64,000 bases of DNA from an uncultured Formosa sp. (GTDB taxonomy: Bacteria > Bacteroidota > Bacteroidia > Flavobacteriales > Flavobacteriaceae), in the NCBI RefSeq assembly GCF_947500765.1, contig NZ_CANMTH010000001.1:558001-622000 (forward strand). Reading direction: 5' to 3'. This document shows, piece after piece, positions 43,716-52,426 of this stretch. Numbering within the stretch: the stretch's first letter is position 1; each line of letters begins with the position of its first letter. The translations under genes and the position numbers were made by a program. Below the pieces are notes generated by a model. It ran no database searches, had not been told where the DNA came from, and worked only from the letters and a program-made list of their open reading frames with translations.

Positions 43716-44744
43716 TTATTCTTCATCTTTTACCTCAACAATCTCATACATGTCCTTGCCGTCTACTTGAACAGGTTGGTAGTATGTGTCTCCAAATTGA
43801 ACATAAGTCTGATCTCCAATTTTTGTTTCTTCACCACCTTCGGGTAAGCTAGGAACAATAGTACCTGCGGTTGCAGGAACTACAGTATATCCGTTAGCAT
43901 CTTTTTCGTAGTATGCACCACCATAATAGTAATTATTAGTAGTTTCGGTAACTTGTACAGTTTCTGCTTCTTTAGGTAATGTTTGTACTGTTGCCCCAAC
44001 AGGTGCTTGTACAACGGTGTATCCATTGTTTTCTGCAACATAGTAAACGCCATTATCGTAATGGTATTTTTGGTTCTCTATACTAACAATAATAGCTGTT
44101 GTTGCCAATGTGGTGATAAAGAATCCCCATGGGTGCCAAGCTGGTCCCCAATAAAATGGACGATAAGGGTGATAGTAATATGGTCTATGGCAGTAGTAGC
44201 CACGACCACCATATCTGTATGGCGGACGGTTATAATGTCTTGGACTATGGTTTACTCTAGTGTTTCTAGAGTTGTTTTGATGAAAGTTTTTAGAATTGTT
44301 AACGTTAATATTAACGTTCTTTTTACTGTTGTCTATATTGATCTTGTTTCCTGATTTGTTTTTAATATTAGACGTTTTCTTATTACCTAAATTGGTTGTT
44401 TTCTTATTGCCTAGGTTAGTAGATTTATTTTTTATACCAGAGTTATTTGTTTTAGAAGGAAGTCTAGACGTAGAACCTGTTGTTTTTTTAGGCAAATTTC
44501 TTGATGTCGACTTATTAAAACCTCCATTAATACTAGATTTTTGTCTAGTTGCTGTTGTGGTCTTAGGTCTAGACATGTTGCTAGATCTTGAAGGTGTAGA
44601 ACGATGAGTTGAGGCTCCACCTCGTGATGCATTACCTCCACCACGGCTAAAGCGTTGTGCTTGTAAATCTATAGGGTTTAAAAATGCTAATAATAGCACA
44701 ACTAAACCTATTTTAATATGAGTATGTATATTTTGAATTTTCAT
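43716..44744 (-). CDS. Secreted DUF6515-family protein
   Basis: A 342-residue protein with a signal peptide ending DLQAQ (about residue 30). A Ser/Thr/Asn/Lys-rich region (about 35-165) carries the repeat NLGNKKT; then a Tyr/Pro/His-rich stretch (HYNRPPYRYGG, YHPYRPFYWGPAWHP) leads to a hydrophobic segment and two copies of a beta motif with GVYYVAENNGYTVVQAPVGA and GAYYEKDANGYTVVPATAGT, which are DUF6515 signs. Function is unknown; surface exposure is likely. It is the last gene of a cluster with two other exported proteins. Confidence 0.75.
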   Translation of the reverse strand: MKIQNIHTHIKIGLVVLLLAFLNPIDLQAQRFSRGGGNASRGGASTHRSTPSRSSNMSRPKTTTATRQKSSINGGFNKSTSRNLPKKTTGSTSRLPSKTNNSGIKNKSTNLGNKKTTNLGNKKTSNIKNKSGNKINIDNSKKNVNINVNNSKNFHQNNSRNTRVNHSPRHYNRPPYRYGGRGYYCHRPYYYHPYRPFYWGPAWHPWGFFITTLATTAIIVSIENQKYHYDNGVYYVAENNGYTVVQAPVGATVQTLPKEAETVQVTETTNNYYYGGAYYEKDANGYTVVPATAGTIVPSLPEGGEETKIGDQTYVQFGDTYYQPVQVDGKDMYEIVEVKDEE

Positions 44745-44770
44745 GAGATTAGTTTTATTATTAGTTAGTT

Positions 44771-45514
44771 TTAAGATTTAGCCATTAAAACGCTAATTAG
44801 TCTAGCACTAGCTGGAGGCGTAAAATCAAAAACATTATCATTTATTTCAGGATTAAGTTGCCAGTCACTAAATGTTGCTTTGTATTTTAAGTTGTCTTTC
44901 TTTTTGTAAGTGATTTCAAATTGTTTAGGAAGTGTGTGTGCTTCATCCGAAATCCAAATTTTCACAATCACATTTTCGTTTTCAATTTGTGCAATATTAC
45001 ATTCTTCACCTCCTAAAAGATCTAATCCAATGTAACTGATATTGTTAAAGTTTTCAATAATATCATCTGTAAAAGTAGGGTAGAAGAAATCTGCTGCAGG
45101 GAAATCCATTGAAAAATTATCGTGCATAAAATCAATCATGTCAATAATGTTATCAGGCGCATCTACTGTAATGTAGTTATTTTCATTAAAAGAATAATAA
45201 GTAATAATTTTTCCGTTGTAATAGTATGCGCTGTGTTTATCTTTACTGTGTTGTTTTACAGATAATTTATCTGGCCCAACCATTTTAACATCGCACTCGT
45301 TATATTTGTTTTCTATTTTTTTATCACCGTCTAATACTTCTGTAATTGTACTTAGGTGAAAAGATACGGCGCTTAATTCTCCAATGGCTTCTCCCATTTG
45401 ATCAAAAAGCATTACTGCATCAATATCAATTTTTTTATCCTCATTTTGCGCAAACGTAGCGTAGGGCAAAATACTCAGAACAAATAATGTAATGTATTTT
45501 TTCATTGTTTTCAT
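44771..45514 (-). CDS. DUF2092 exported protein
   Basis: A 247-residue protein with a signal peptide ending ATFAQ (about residue 22). The rest fits DUF2092, a lipoprotein-carrier-like (LolA/LolB-type) beta sheet: SAVSFHLSTITEVLDG, AYYYNGKIITYYSFNENNYIT, VIVKIWISDEAHTLPKQFEITYK, FDFTPPASA. Possibly it binds a hydrophobic ligand in the periplasm; this is inference from the fold. It is the middle gene of the three-gene cluster, 28 bases after the upstream gene. Confidence 0.8.
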   Translation of the reverse strand: MKTMKKYITLFVLSILPYATFAQNEDKKIDIDAVMLFDQMGEAIGELSAVSFHLSTITEVLDGDKKIENKYNECDVKMVGPDKLSVKQHSKDKHSAYYYNGKIITYYSFNENNYITVDAPDNIIDMIDFMHDNFSMDFPAADFFYPTFTDDIIENFNNISYIGLDLLGGEECNIAQIENENVIVKIWISDEAHTLPKQFEITYKKKDNLKYKATFSDWQLNPEINDNVFDFTPPASARLISVLMAKS

Positions 45515-45542
45515 TTTATTTTGAATTGGTTAGTTATAAAGT

Positions 45543-46436
45543 TTATCGTCTAAATCCTCCGAATCCACCAGACCGTCTAGTCATGCCAGATCTATTAAAG
45601 GATGATTCTGTTCTGGATGGGGAACTAAAAGGTCTACTAGTTGTAGATGTTCTGTTTAAGTTTTTAGAATTTGTACGGTTAAGTCTTGTGTTATTATTTA
45701 AATTAATATCACGTTTATTGGTTAGGCCTATATTTCTGTTTTTAAAAGACTTTTCAGGAAATTTTTTCTGAAGATCTCTATGACTAACAGATTTTTGTAA
45801 CCGCTTTGCTTGATGATTGCGTCTTACGTGGTCGTGATTATATCTGTTGTGCGTATTAATGTGTACATGTACATTATTATGATAAATGTGAGGAGGGAAA
45901 GGTCTCCATGGTCTAAAATATGGCGGATAAAATCCCCAATACCAAGGAGACATCCAAGGGTTGTACATTGGTCCCCAAAACCAACCAAATATGGGTGGTG
46001 CTATGCCAAAATAAGGTGTAATAAAATAATTGGGACCATATATATATGTATCTCCTGTAATAATTACTTGTGTGTCTTCTCCAGATTTTTCAACATCAAT
46101 AGTGGCTATATCTTGAAATTGATTTTCTGCTAGAACGGCTTGAAGTGTTACAACGTGGGTGTTGTTTTCTGAAATTTCAACAACTCTTAAATAGTCTACA
46201 TTTCCATCTTCATTTAAGTCTAAATTAGAAATTTTAGCTTCCGGATCGTTTAACCGTTCTTCGAAATCTTCCAGATTTTTAGACTCTCCAAAAACTGAAG
46301 CAACAGCTTCTAGGTCTAAATTAAAACTTATATCTGTACTTGTAGCAGATACAGTTGTTGTAGTTGTTTCTTGGGCTGTTGTTGTGGTTAGAAATAGTAA
46401 ACAACAAATACCAAATATTGTCCTTCTAAAATTCAT
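45543..46436 (-). CDS. Exported protein with EF-hand-like loop and aromatic-rich stretch
   Basis: A 297-residue protein with signal peptide (GICCLLFLTTTTAQ). A calcium-loop-like segment LDLNEDGNVDYLRV lies near residue 75-88, followed by a beta region. The centre is rich in Trp, Pro, Tyr and His (FGWFWGPMYNPWMSPWYW, then a His/Asn-rich part) and the C-terminal third is basic, ending RRSGGFGGFRR. I do not know a family name. It is likely cell-surface. It is first of the cluster with DUF2092 and DUF6515 proteins. Confidence 0.65.
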   Translation of the reverse strand: MNFRRTIFGICCLLFLTTTTAQETTTTTVSATSTDISFNLDLEAVASVFGESKNLEDFEERLNDPEAKISNLDLNEDGNVDYLRVVEISENNTHVVTLQAVLAENQFQDIATIDVEKSGEDTQVIITGDTYIYGPNYFITPYFGIAPPIFGWFWGPMYNPWMSPWYWGFYPPYFRPWRPFPPHIYHNNVHVHINTHNRYNHDHVRRNHQAKRLQKSVSHRDLQKKFPEKSFKNRNIGLTNKRDINLNNNTRLNRTNSKNLNRTSTTSRPFSSPSRTESSFNRSGMTRRSGGFGGFRR

Positions 46437-46677
46437 AAATTGTCTGGTTAAAACTTTCTAAAAATAATATTTTGGGTAAATATAAATTAAAAATTTAGTT
46501 TACCTATATAATGTTAATATTTTGAAACACTGCACTTAAAGTTAACTAGATTTTTTTAAAACGTAGATTTTTTAAAAAATTATTAAATTATAAGTAATTT
46601 AATTTACGTTTTTATATTTTTAAACCTGCATAAAATTTCCATGTATTTAATCTCATTACGCCATACTAGTTTTCTTC

Positions 46678-47481
46678 ATGTTATATCGTTTTAAAAATTG
46701 TAGTTTTTTTTGTTTTACTCTAGTAAAAAGAGCTTCAATAGTTATATTATACGTGGTGTTTTTTTTGTTTTATAATATAACACATGCTCAAGTTTATAAA
46801 GAAGGCGAGATAAGTGATAATGATTTTACAGAACAATTATGGTTTGATTTTAATCCGAGTTGGAATGTAGGATCAGGACAAAAAATAAATGGAGAATTTG
46901 GGTATCGAACCATTTGGCCTAAAAGTTGGCACCGTTATATAGTAAGAGCTTCTTACCAATCTGTCCTAGAGAATCAACTTTTTTTAAAAAGCGTGAAGCA
47001 TTCGGAAACGGTTGTTTTTGGTAATGGACTTTTTTTATTAACAAGTAAAAAAAACGATGGTTCTTTTGAAGTTAGGCCCTTTCAAGGCTATAAATTTTCC
47101 TTTAATATTAGTCCGCGTTTTGTGTTGCAACAATATTTAAGGACAGAACAACGCTTTGTGTTTTCTGGGGTAGAAGATAATCAGATTTTTGGATTGCGTA
47201 TGCGATACCAAGTTAAAGGAATTATTAATTTAGAAGGTGTATTTTTTGAAGAAGGTGTGGGGTTTTATTTACCTATATCTGTTGAAGGCTTTTTTAACCT
47301 AGTACAGGCGTCTCAATTTAACGATGTTATTCGTGTTACTCCTGGTTTAGGGTATCAGTTTAATTCAGATTTTAAATTAGAAGGTAGTTTGGCTTATCAT
47401 TATACTAGACAAGATTCAGATAAATTAGTGCGAACTAATGATTTAGTCTTCAGATTTAGAGTTATTAAAACGTTTAATTAA
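46678..47481 (+). CDS. DUF2490 outer-membrane protein
   Basis: A 267-residue protein with a long signal segment ending THAQ (about residue 38) and a beta-barrel-like sequence of DUF2490 (EQLWFDFNPSWNVG, VRPFQGYKFSFNISPRFVLQQYLRTEQRF). DUF2490 proteins are small outer-membrane barrels of unknown function. The 241-base gap before it (46437-46677) is AT-rich and shows no convincing promoter, repeat or small gene. It converges with the CarH-like gene with 20 bases between stops. Confidence 0.7.
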   Translation: MLYRFKNCSFFCFTLVKRASIVILYVVFFLFYNITHAQVYKEGEISDNDFTEQLWFDFNPSWNVGSGQKINGEFGYRTIWPKSWHRYIVRASYQSVLENQLFLKSVKHSETVVFGNGLFLLTSKKNDGSFEVRPFQGYKFSFNISPRFVLQQYLRTEQRFVFSGVEDNQIFGLRMRYQVKGIINLEGVFFEEGVGFYLPISVEGFFNLVQASQFNDVIRVTPGLGYQFNSDFKLEGSLAYHYTRQDSDKLVRTNDLVFRFRVIKTFN

Positions 47482-47501
47482 TATAAATTATAACTCTAGT
47501 T

Positions 47502-48383
47502 TTAAAGTGTTTTAATTGCATTTAATAAAGGAATAAACTCTTTTGGGTGACTCAGGTAATGGATGTGTTTAGAAATTGTCTTTAATATTTCAGGGTTTTC
47601 AACATATCCAGAAACAATTATTGGTAAGTTTAATTCGCTACTAAGACTTTTAAGTCTAGTCTCAATAGTTTTTGTGGTTTGTACAATGAACATCGTAACC
47701 AATACATCTGGATTAGTAATATCAGTCACCATTTTAATATTTTCGTTCGGTACATTTTGTCCAAGATAATACACGCGCCAGCCAATTTTTTGGGCAATAA
47801 AAGAAGCTAATAAGAGTCCTATTTCATGATTTTCATTTTCTGGTAAAAACAAAACAGCTCTTGGTGCATCAGGTAAGGGCTTTGGTAAGAGTTCTATGGC
47901 TGTGAATATTTTTTGTCTAATTAAATTAGATATAAAGTGTTCTTGAGCAGGCATTACTTTGTTTACACCCCAAAGTACTCCAACTTGTGCTAAGAATGGA
48001 TAAATAAGACCTGTAATGGTAGAAATTATACCCGTTTTAAGTATTTCAGCATTTACAGTTTTGTCAAACTCATCTTCATTTAAAGTCATAATACTTAAAA
48101 TTAAAGCGGTAATTTCATCTTCTGCAGATCCTTCTAGTAAAATATGAGATACCTGATCATGTATCTCTGTATCAGTCATGCCATCAATCTTCGAAATTCT
48201 AAATCCATTACGTGTTAATATCCCGATGTTTAGCAATTTTTTTAATTGCTCATCGGTGTAATATCTAATATTAGTATCCGTACGTAAAGGTTCTAGAAAG
48301 TTGTAACGGCTTTCCCATTTTCTTAACGTATGTGATTTTATGCCCGTTAAAGACACGATCTGCGTCATCGTATATTTGCTCAT
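47502..48383 (-). CDS. CarH-like B12-binding MerR photoreceptor regulator
   Basis: A 293-residue regulator: MerR helix-turn-helix (about 1-70, TMTQIVSLTGIKSHTLRKWESRYN), a helical bundle, and a cobalamin-binding domain. It has the CarH/LitR signature W-x9-E-H (W138, E148, H149 in WGVNKVMPAQEH) and ENHEIG, in which H186 would be the cobalt ligand. Proteins of this family bind adenosylcobalamin in the dark, repress carotenoid genes, and let go in light. It lies next to a carotenoid operon. The frame opens at a TTG (48404), but that lies in the -7 element; ATG at 48383 is preferred. Confidence 0.9.
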   Translation of the reverse strand: MSKYTMTQIVSLTGIKSHTLRKWESRYNFLEPLRTDTNIRYYTDEQLKKLLNIGILTRNGFRISKIDGMTDTEIHDQVSHILLEGSAEDEITALILSIMTLNEDEFDKTVNAEILKTGIISTITGLIYPFLAQVGVLWGVNKVMPAQEHFISNLIRQKIFTAIELLPKPLPDAPRAVLFLPENENHEIGLLLASFIAQKIGWRVYYLGQNVPNENIKMVTDITNPDVLVTMFIVQTTKTIETRLKSLSSELNLPIIVSGYVENPEILKTISKHIHYLSHPKEFIPLLNAIKTL

Positions 48384-48395
48384 GTCTAAGTATTT

Positions 48396-48409
48396 ATTGG
48401 ACAAAGTTA
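48396..48409 (-). promoter_or_regulatory. -7 element of the CarH-like gene overlapped by operator copy 1
   Basis: TAACTTTG on the minus strand (48402-48409) is a perfect TAnnTTTG. TTGGACAAA (48397-48405, plus strand), the reverse of TTTGTCCAA, overlaps it, suggesting that the regulator represses its own gene. Confidence 0.6.
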
Positions 48410-48447
48410 AACAAAAAAAAGACTTTTTAAAGTTTTAGCGAAAATAC

Positions 48448-48483
48448 ATTTGTCAAACTTTATTTTAAATAAGTTGGACAAAT
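48448..48483. promoter_or_regulatory. Operator copies 2 and 3: 13-bp inverted repeat
   Basis: ATTTGTCAAACTT (48448-48460) and AAGTTGGACAAAT (48471-48483) are inverted copies, 12 of 13 bases matching, around a 10-base spacer. The right half contains the TTG (48474-48476) that serves as -33 element of the fasciclin/carotenoid promoter. Confidence 0.75.
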
Positions 48484-48509
48484 GAAAATATTATTATAGT
48501 TTTGTCGAA
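48474..48509 (+). promoter_or_regulatory. Promoter of the fasciclin-carotenoid unit with operator copy 4
   Basis: TTG (48474-48476) and TAGTTTTG (48497-48504) are 20 bases apart, a perfect Bacteroidota promoter. TTTGTCGAA (48501-48509) overlaps the -7 element. Both promoter halves are thus covered by copies of the same motif, as expected for a light-released repressor. Confidence 0.75.
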
Positions 48510-48532
48510 CAATAACAATAAAAAACATAGAC

Positions 48533-49549
48533 ATGAATTCAAATGTAAAATACCTAGTAGCTTTATTTAGCTTATTTTTAGTGGTTACGTCATGTGATAG
48601 TGATGACGATGGAGGGAGTATGAATACAGACAAGAATATTGTTGAAGTGGCTCAAGACACTCCGGAATTGAGCAACTTAGTTTCTGCTTTAGTTTTAGCA
48701 GATACGGATACAGATAGTAATTTAATTGGAACTTTAAGTGGTAATGGACCGTTTACTGTCTTTGCACCAACAAATCAAGCTTTTGTAGACTTGTTAAATC
48801 AGTTAGACGGATTTAATAGTTTATCAGATTTCGATACAGAAGCAGGTAAAGCCATGTTAACAACCATATTGCAATATCATGTTGTAGCTGGTGCTGCAGT
48901 AAACTCTACTGCGCTTTCAGACAATCAAGAAATTACAACAGTACAAGGAGAAACTCTAACTGTAGATTTAACAGACGGAGTATATATTGAAGATGCTACA
49001 GAAATTGCTGCAATGGTTACTACTGCAGATGTAGATGCAAGTAATGGGGTAATCCATATTATTGATAAAATCTTACTTCCTCAAGAAATTATAGATATGC
49101 TTAATGCACAAACACTAGTAGAAATAGTATCAGAAACAGATGATTTATCTATTTTAAAAGATGCAGTAATTAAAACAGATTTGGTAGATACTTTAAATAG
49201 TGAAGGTCCTTTTACAGTATTTGCACCTACAAATACTGCTTTTGTTGCTTTGTTAGATGCTCTTGGAGATGATTATAATAGTTTAGATGATTTTGATACT
49301 GAAGAAGAGATTACGTTACTTAAAAACATTTTATTATACCATGTAATTCCAGCTGAAGTTTATGCGGCAGATTTATCAGAATCTACTGTAGCAACAGCTT
49401 ATGAAGGAAATAATATCAGTATTGTAAGTTCGGGAGATTCATTTGTAATTCAGGATGCGATTGGAGAAAATGCCAATATACTATCTGCAGATGTTATGGG
49501 GTCTAATGGCGTTGCACATGTTATAGATCGTGTGCTTTTACCAAATTAA
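48533..49549 (+). CDS. Lipoprotein with two fasciclin (FAS1) domains
   Basis: A 338-residue lipoprotein with lipobox VTSC (C21) followed by an acidic DSDDDGG linker. Two FAS1 domains (about 40-185 and 190-338) each contain the paired motifs GPFTVFAPTNxAF and YHV...GVIHIIDKILLPQ or GVAHVIDRVLLPN. FAS1 proteins act in adhesion or, in some bacteria, bind ligands including carotenoids in photoprotection. It directly follows the operator-covered promoter and precedes crtI by 123 bases, so it may be the first gene of the carotenoid transcript. Confidence 0.85.
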   Translation: MNSNVKYLVALFSLFLVVTSCDSDDDGGSMNTDKNIVEVAQDTPELSNLVSALVLADTDTDSNLIGTLSGNGPFTVFAPTNQAFVDLLNQLDGFNSLSDFDTEAGKAMLTTILQYHVVAGAAVNSTALSDNQEITTVQGETLTVDLTDGVYIEDATEIAAMVTTADVDASNGVIHIIDKILLPQEIIDMLNAQTLVEIVSETDDLSILKDAVIKTDLVDTLNSEGPFTVFAPTNTAFVALLDALGDDYNSLDDFDTEEEITLLKNILLYHVIPAEVYAADLSESTVATAYEGNNISIVSSGDSFVIQDAIGENANILSADVMGSNGVAHVIDRVLLPN

Positions 49550-49621
49550 TATTTAAATAGTATAAAATATATTAGTATATTAAACTGATAAACAATTAAT
49601 TAGTTGATTAAAGGTGAGTAT

Positions 49622-49650
49622 TCCTGCAACTCATTTTAGTAGTTGCAGGA
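49622..49650 (+). other. Stem-loop between the fasciclin gene and crtI
   Basis: TCCTGCAACT and AGTTGCAGGA form a 10-bp perfect stem with a 9-base loop. No T-run follows, so full termination is doubtful; it may reduce read-through or stabilise an mRNA end. No TAnnTTTG promoter was found in 49550-49672, so crtI probably depends on read-through. Confidence 0.55.
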
Positions 49651-49672
49651 TTATTTAAAGATTTAAAAGCGT

Positions 49673-51142
49673 ATGCAAAGTAAAAAAGTTGTTATTATTG
49701 GTTCTGGTTTTTCATCGTTGGCGGCGAGTTGTTACTTGGCACAAGCAGGATTTGATGTAACCATTCTTGAAAAAAATAATACCATTGGTGGTCGTGCAAG
49801 ACAGTTTAAAAAAGATGGTTTTGTATTTGATATTGGTCCGACCTTTTACTGGATGCCAGATGTTTTTGAATCTTTTTTTAACGATTTTAAATCGTCTACA
49901 ACAGATTATTATAAATTGAAAAAATTAAATCCGGCTTATAAAATATATTTCGGGACTAATGAATCGATAGCTATTGAAGATGAATTTGAAAAAATCAAAT
50001 CAACATTTGAAGCTGTCGAACCTAATAGTGGACAAGCATTGCAGAAATTTATAAATAAATCTGAGGATAATTATAATATCGCAATAAAGGACCTAGTCTA
50101 TAAACCCGGAGAAAGTGTATTCGAAATAGTAAATTGGGATACCGTTACAAAGTCAGGCGCTTTTTTAACAACTATAAAAAAACAAGTTTCTAGTTATGTT
50201 AAAAACGAATCGCTTCAAAAAATATTAGAATTTCCAGTCTTGTTTTTGGGGGCTAAACCAAGTACAACACCTTCGTTTTATAATTTCATGAATTATGCCG
50301 ATTTTAAATTAGGGACTTGGCACCCTATGGGAGGTATGTACGAAGTTGTAAAAGGTATTGAAAAATTGGCTCTGAGTTTAGGAGTAAAATTTGAAACAAA
50401 TAGTGCTGTTACCTCTATTAATTTAGAAGGCAAACAGGTAAAAAGTGTCTCTACCACCAAACAAGATTATGTTTGCGATGTCTTGTTAAGTGGTGCAGAT
50501 TATCATCATACAGAAACCTTATTGCCACAATCGTTTAGGCAGTACACAGAGGGCTATTGGGATAAGAAAACATTTGCGCCTTCTGCATTATTGTTCTTTG
50601 TCGGATTCGATAAGCCTATTGAGAATGTAACACATCATACGTTGTTTTTTGATACCGATTTTGAAACTCATGCCGAAACTATTTACGATACTAAAACATG
50701 GCCTGAAAAGCCTTTGTTTTATGCTAGTTTTCCAAGTAAAACAGATAGCGTAGCAGCACCGGAGGGTAAAGAAGCTGGTATTTTTTTAATGCCAATAGCA
50801 CCAGATTTAAAAGATACTCCAGAAATTAGAGCACAGTATTTTGATACGTTAATTTCTAGATTAGAAAAAACTGCAGGTTGCGAAGTAAGGTCGCATATCT
50901 TATTTAAAGAATCCTATTGTGTGAATGATTTTAAAGACGATTATAATTCATACAAAGGCAACGCTTATGGGTTAGCAAATACATTAATGCAAACTCATGT
51001 GTTACGTCCTAAATTAAAAAGTAAAAAAGTAGATAATTTATATTTCTGCGGACAGTTAACTGTGCCTGGTCCAGGAGTGCCTCCTTCTCTTATTTCAGGT
51101 AAAATTGTAAGCGAATTAATCTTAAAATATTGCAAATCATGA
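49673..51142 (+). CDS. crtI: Phytoene desaturase
   Basis: A 489-residue FAD enzyme: N-terminal dinucleotide-binding motif VVIIGSGFSSLAAS (6-19) with EKNNTIGGRARQF, and the C-terminal CrtI motif TVPGPGVPPSLISGK. It introduces four double bonds into phytoene to give lycopene. Its stop overlaps the crtB start (ATGA). The product is the substrate for the lycopene cyclase at the end of the operon. Confidence 0.93.
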   Translation: MQSKKVVIIGSGFSSLAASCYLAQAGFDVTILEKNNTIGGRARQFKKDGFVFDIGPTFYWMPDVFESFFNDFKSSTTDYYKLKKLNPAYKIYFGTNESIAIEDEFEKIKSTFEAVEPNSGQALQKFINKSEDNYNIAIKDLVYKPGESVFEIVNWDTVTKSGAFLTTIKKQVSSYVKNESLQKILEFPVLFLGAKPSTTPSFYNFMNYADFKLGTWHPMGGMYEVVKGIEKLALSLGVKFETNSAVTSINLEGKQVKSVSTTKQDYVCDVLLSGADYHHTETLLPQSFRQYTEGYWDKKTFAPSALLFFVGFDKPIENVTHHTLFFDTDFETHAETIYDTKTWPEKPLFYASFPSKTDSVAAPEGKEAGIFLMPIAPDLKDTPEIRAQYFDTLISRLEKTAGCEVRSHILFKESYCVNDFKDDYNSYKGNAYGLANTLMQTHVLRPKLKSKKVDNLYFCGQLTVPGPGVPPSLISGKIVSELILKYCKS

Positions 51143-51975
51143 AGGCACTTTTTGACACATCCAGTTTAAAATGTAGTAAAATTATTACTAAAGAATACAG
51201 TACTTCATTTTCTTGGGGTATTCAATTATTCGCACCATCTATTCGTCCACACATTTATGCCATTTATGGCTTTGTACGTTATGCAGATGAAATTGTAGAT
51301 TCTTTTGAAGGGTATAATCAAGAAGAATTGTTTTATGAATTTGTAGCCGATTACCACAAAGCTTTAGAACGAAAAATAAGTTTAAATCCTATTATAAATG
51401 CATTTCAAGAAGTGGTTAGAAACTATAACTTAGAAACCTATGTAGCAGATTTTCTTAAGCGTATGGAATGCGATTTAAAAGTTACAGAATACGATACAGA
51501 CGAGGCTTATAAAAATTATATATATGGTTCTGCAGATGTTGTTGGCTTAATGTGTTTACGAGTTTTTGTAAATAACAACGAAGCTCAATTTAATGCCTTA
51601 AAAGATTCAGCTAAATATTTAGGTTCTGCGTTTCAAAAGGTGAATTTTTTAAGAGATATAAAAGATGATACCGAAGTTTTAGGGCGTTCGTATTTTCCTA
51701 ATGTAAATAAAAATGGATTAACCAATTTAGCGAAAGAAGATATTATTAAAGATATCGAATCAGATTTTGATGAAGCCTATAAAGGGATACTACAGTTACC
51801 CATGGAAAGTCGTTTAGGAGTCTACTTGGCCTATAAGTATTATTTAAAATTATTACATAAATTAAAAAGATTAGATTCAAAACGCTTATTATATGAACGA
51901 ATTCGTATCTCAAATCCGTTAAAATTGGTTATTTTAACCAAGGCATATATAAGGTATAAACTCAATGTTATTTAA
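51139..51975 (+). CDS. crtB: Phytoene synthase
   Basis: A 278-residue squalene/phytoene synthase with the aspartate-rich motifs YADEIVDSF and FLRDIKDDTEVLGRSYFP. It condenses two geranylgeranyl diphosphates to phytoene. The frame can start at a TTG (51130), but the ATG at 51139, overlapping the crtI stop as ATGA, is the natural coupled start. No geranylgeranyl diphosphate synthase (crtE) is in the operon. It overlaps the next gene by 11 bases. Confidence 0.94.
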   Translation: MKALFDTSSLKCSKIITKEYSTSFSWGIQLFAPSIRPHIYAIYGFVRYADEIVDSFEGYNQEELFYEFVADYHKALERKISLNPIINAFQEVVRNYNLETYVADFLKRMECDLKVTEYDTDEAYKNYIYGSADVVGLMCLRVFVNNNEAQFNALKDSAKYLGSAFQKVNFLRDIKDDTEVLGRSYFPNVNKNGLTNLAKEDIIKDIESDFDEAYKGILQLPMESRLGVYLAYKYYLKLLHKLKRLDSKRLLYERIRISNPLKLVILTKAYIRYKLNVI

Positions 51976-52426
51976 ATCGATACTCATATTACTCTTTTTT
52001 ACAATGAATTCAGGAACAGACTGCAATAAAATGCCTAAGGTAAGGTCCGATTTCCATGCCATAATCACTGAAGACGAACTTGTAGTGTTTTTAGAAGATG
52101 TAGAAAAGGTAGATTGCGATTTAAAAATACCCTATATGGCTTCAGCTATTATGAGACAAGCAGAATTTACAAATTGGCCCTTTAGAAAACTGAATTATTT
52201 TAAAGAAGGTAAACAGGTCTTAGAAGATTATATAGCAGAAAACCCAAATGATATAGAAGCGCGTTATGTGCGTTTATTATGTCAGCTTAACGCTCCTAGT
52301 TTTTTGCATTACGATGATAAAGATAAGGATAGAGCTTTTATAAACTCAAATTTAAAACGCTCAAATTTACCCGAACATTTTAAGAAAATCATGTTATTTA
52401 ATATAGAAAAACATACAAACAAATAA
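51965..52426 (+). CDS. Unknown protein embedded in the carotenoid operon
   Basis: A 153-residue protein with a short hydrophobic N-terminus (FKSILILLFFTMNSG, signal peptide or anchor), then a soluble, charged part with helical, TPR-like segments (YFKEGKQVLEDYIAENPNDIEARYVRLLCQLNAPSF is split over two helices). It has no recognised domain. It overlaps crtB by 11 bases and shares one base with crtZ, so it is firmly part of the operon. A helper in carotenoid synthesis or membrane placement is inferred from position only. Confidence 0.72.
   Translation: MLFKSILILLFFTMNSGTDCNKMPKVRSDFHAIITEDELVVFLEDVEKVDCDLKIPYMASAIMRQAEFTNWPFRKLNYFKEGKQVLEDYIAENPNDIEARYVRLLCQLNAPSFLHYDDKDKDRAFINSNLKRSNLPEHFKKIMLFNIEKHTNK

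Noticed and set aside
44373..44424. Short tandem DNA repeat (NLGNKKT coding units)
   Set aside because: Only about two copies, explained by the low-complexity protein region; not a CRISPR or mobile element repeat.
44296..44607. Hydrophobic 103-residue frame on the plus strand
   Set aside because: It is antisense to the low-complexity region of the DUF6515 gene, whose Asn/Ser/Lys codons read as Leu/Val/Phe on the other strand; no promoter or family match.
49622..49650. Terminator between the fasciclin gene and crtI
   Set aside because: The stem is good but has no T-run, and crtI has no visible promoter of its own; listed as a stem-loop instead.
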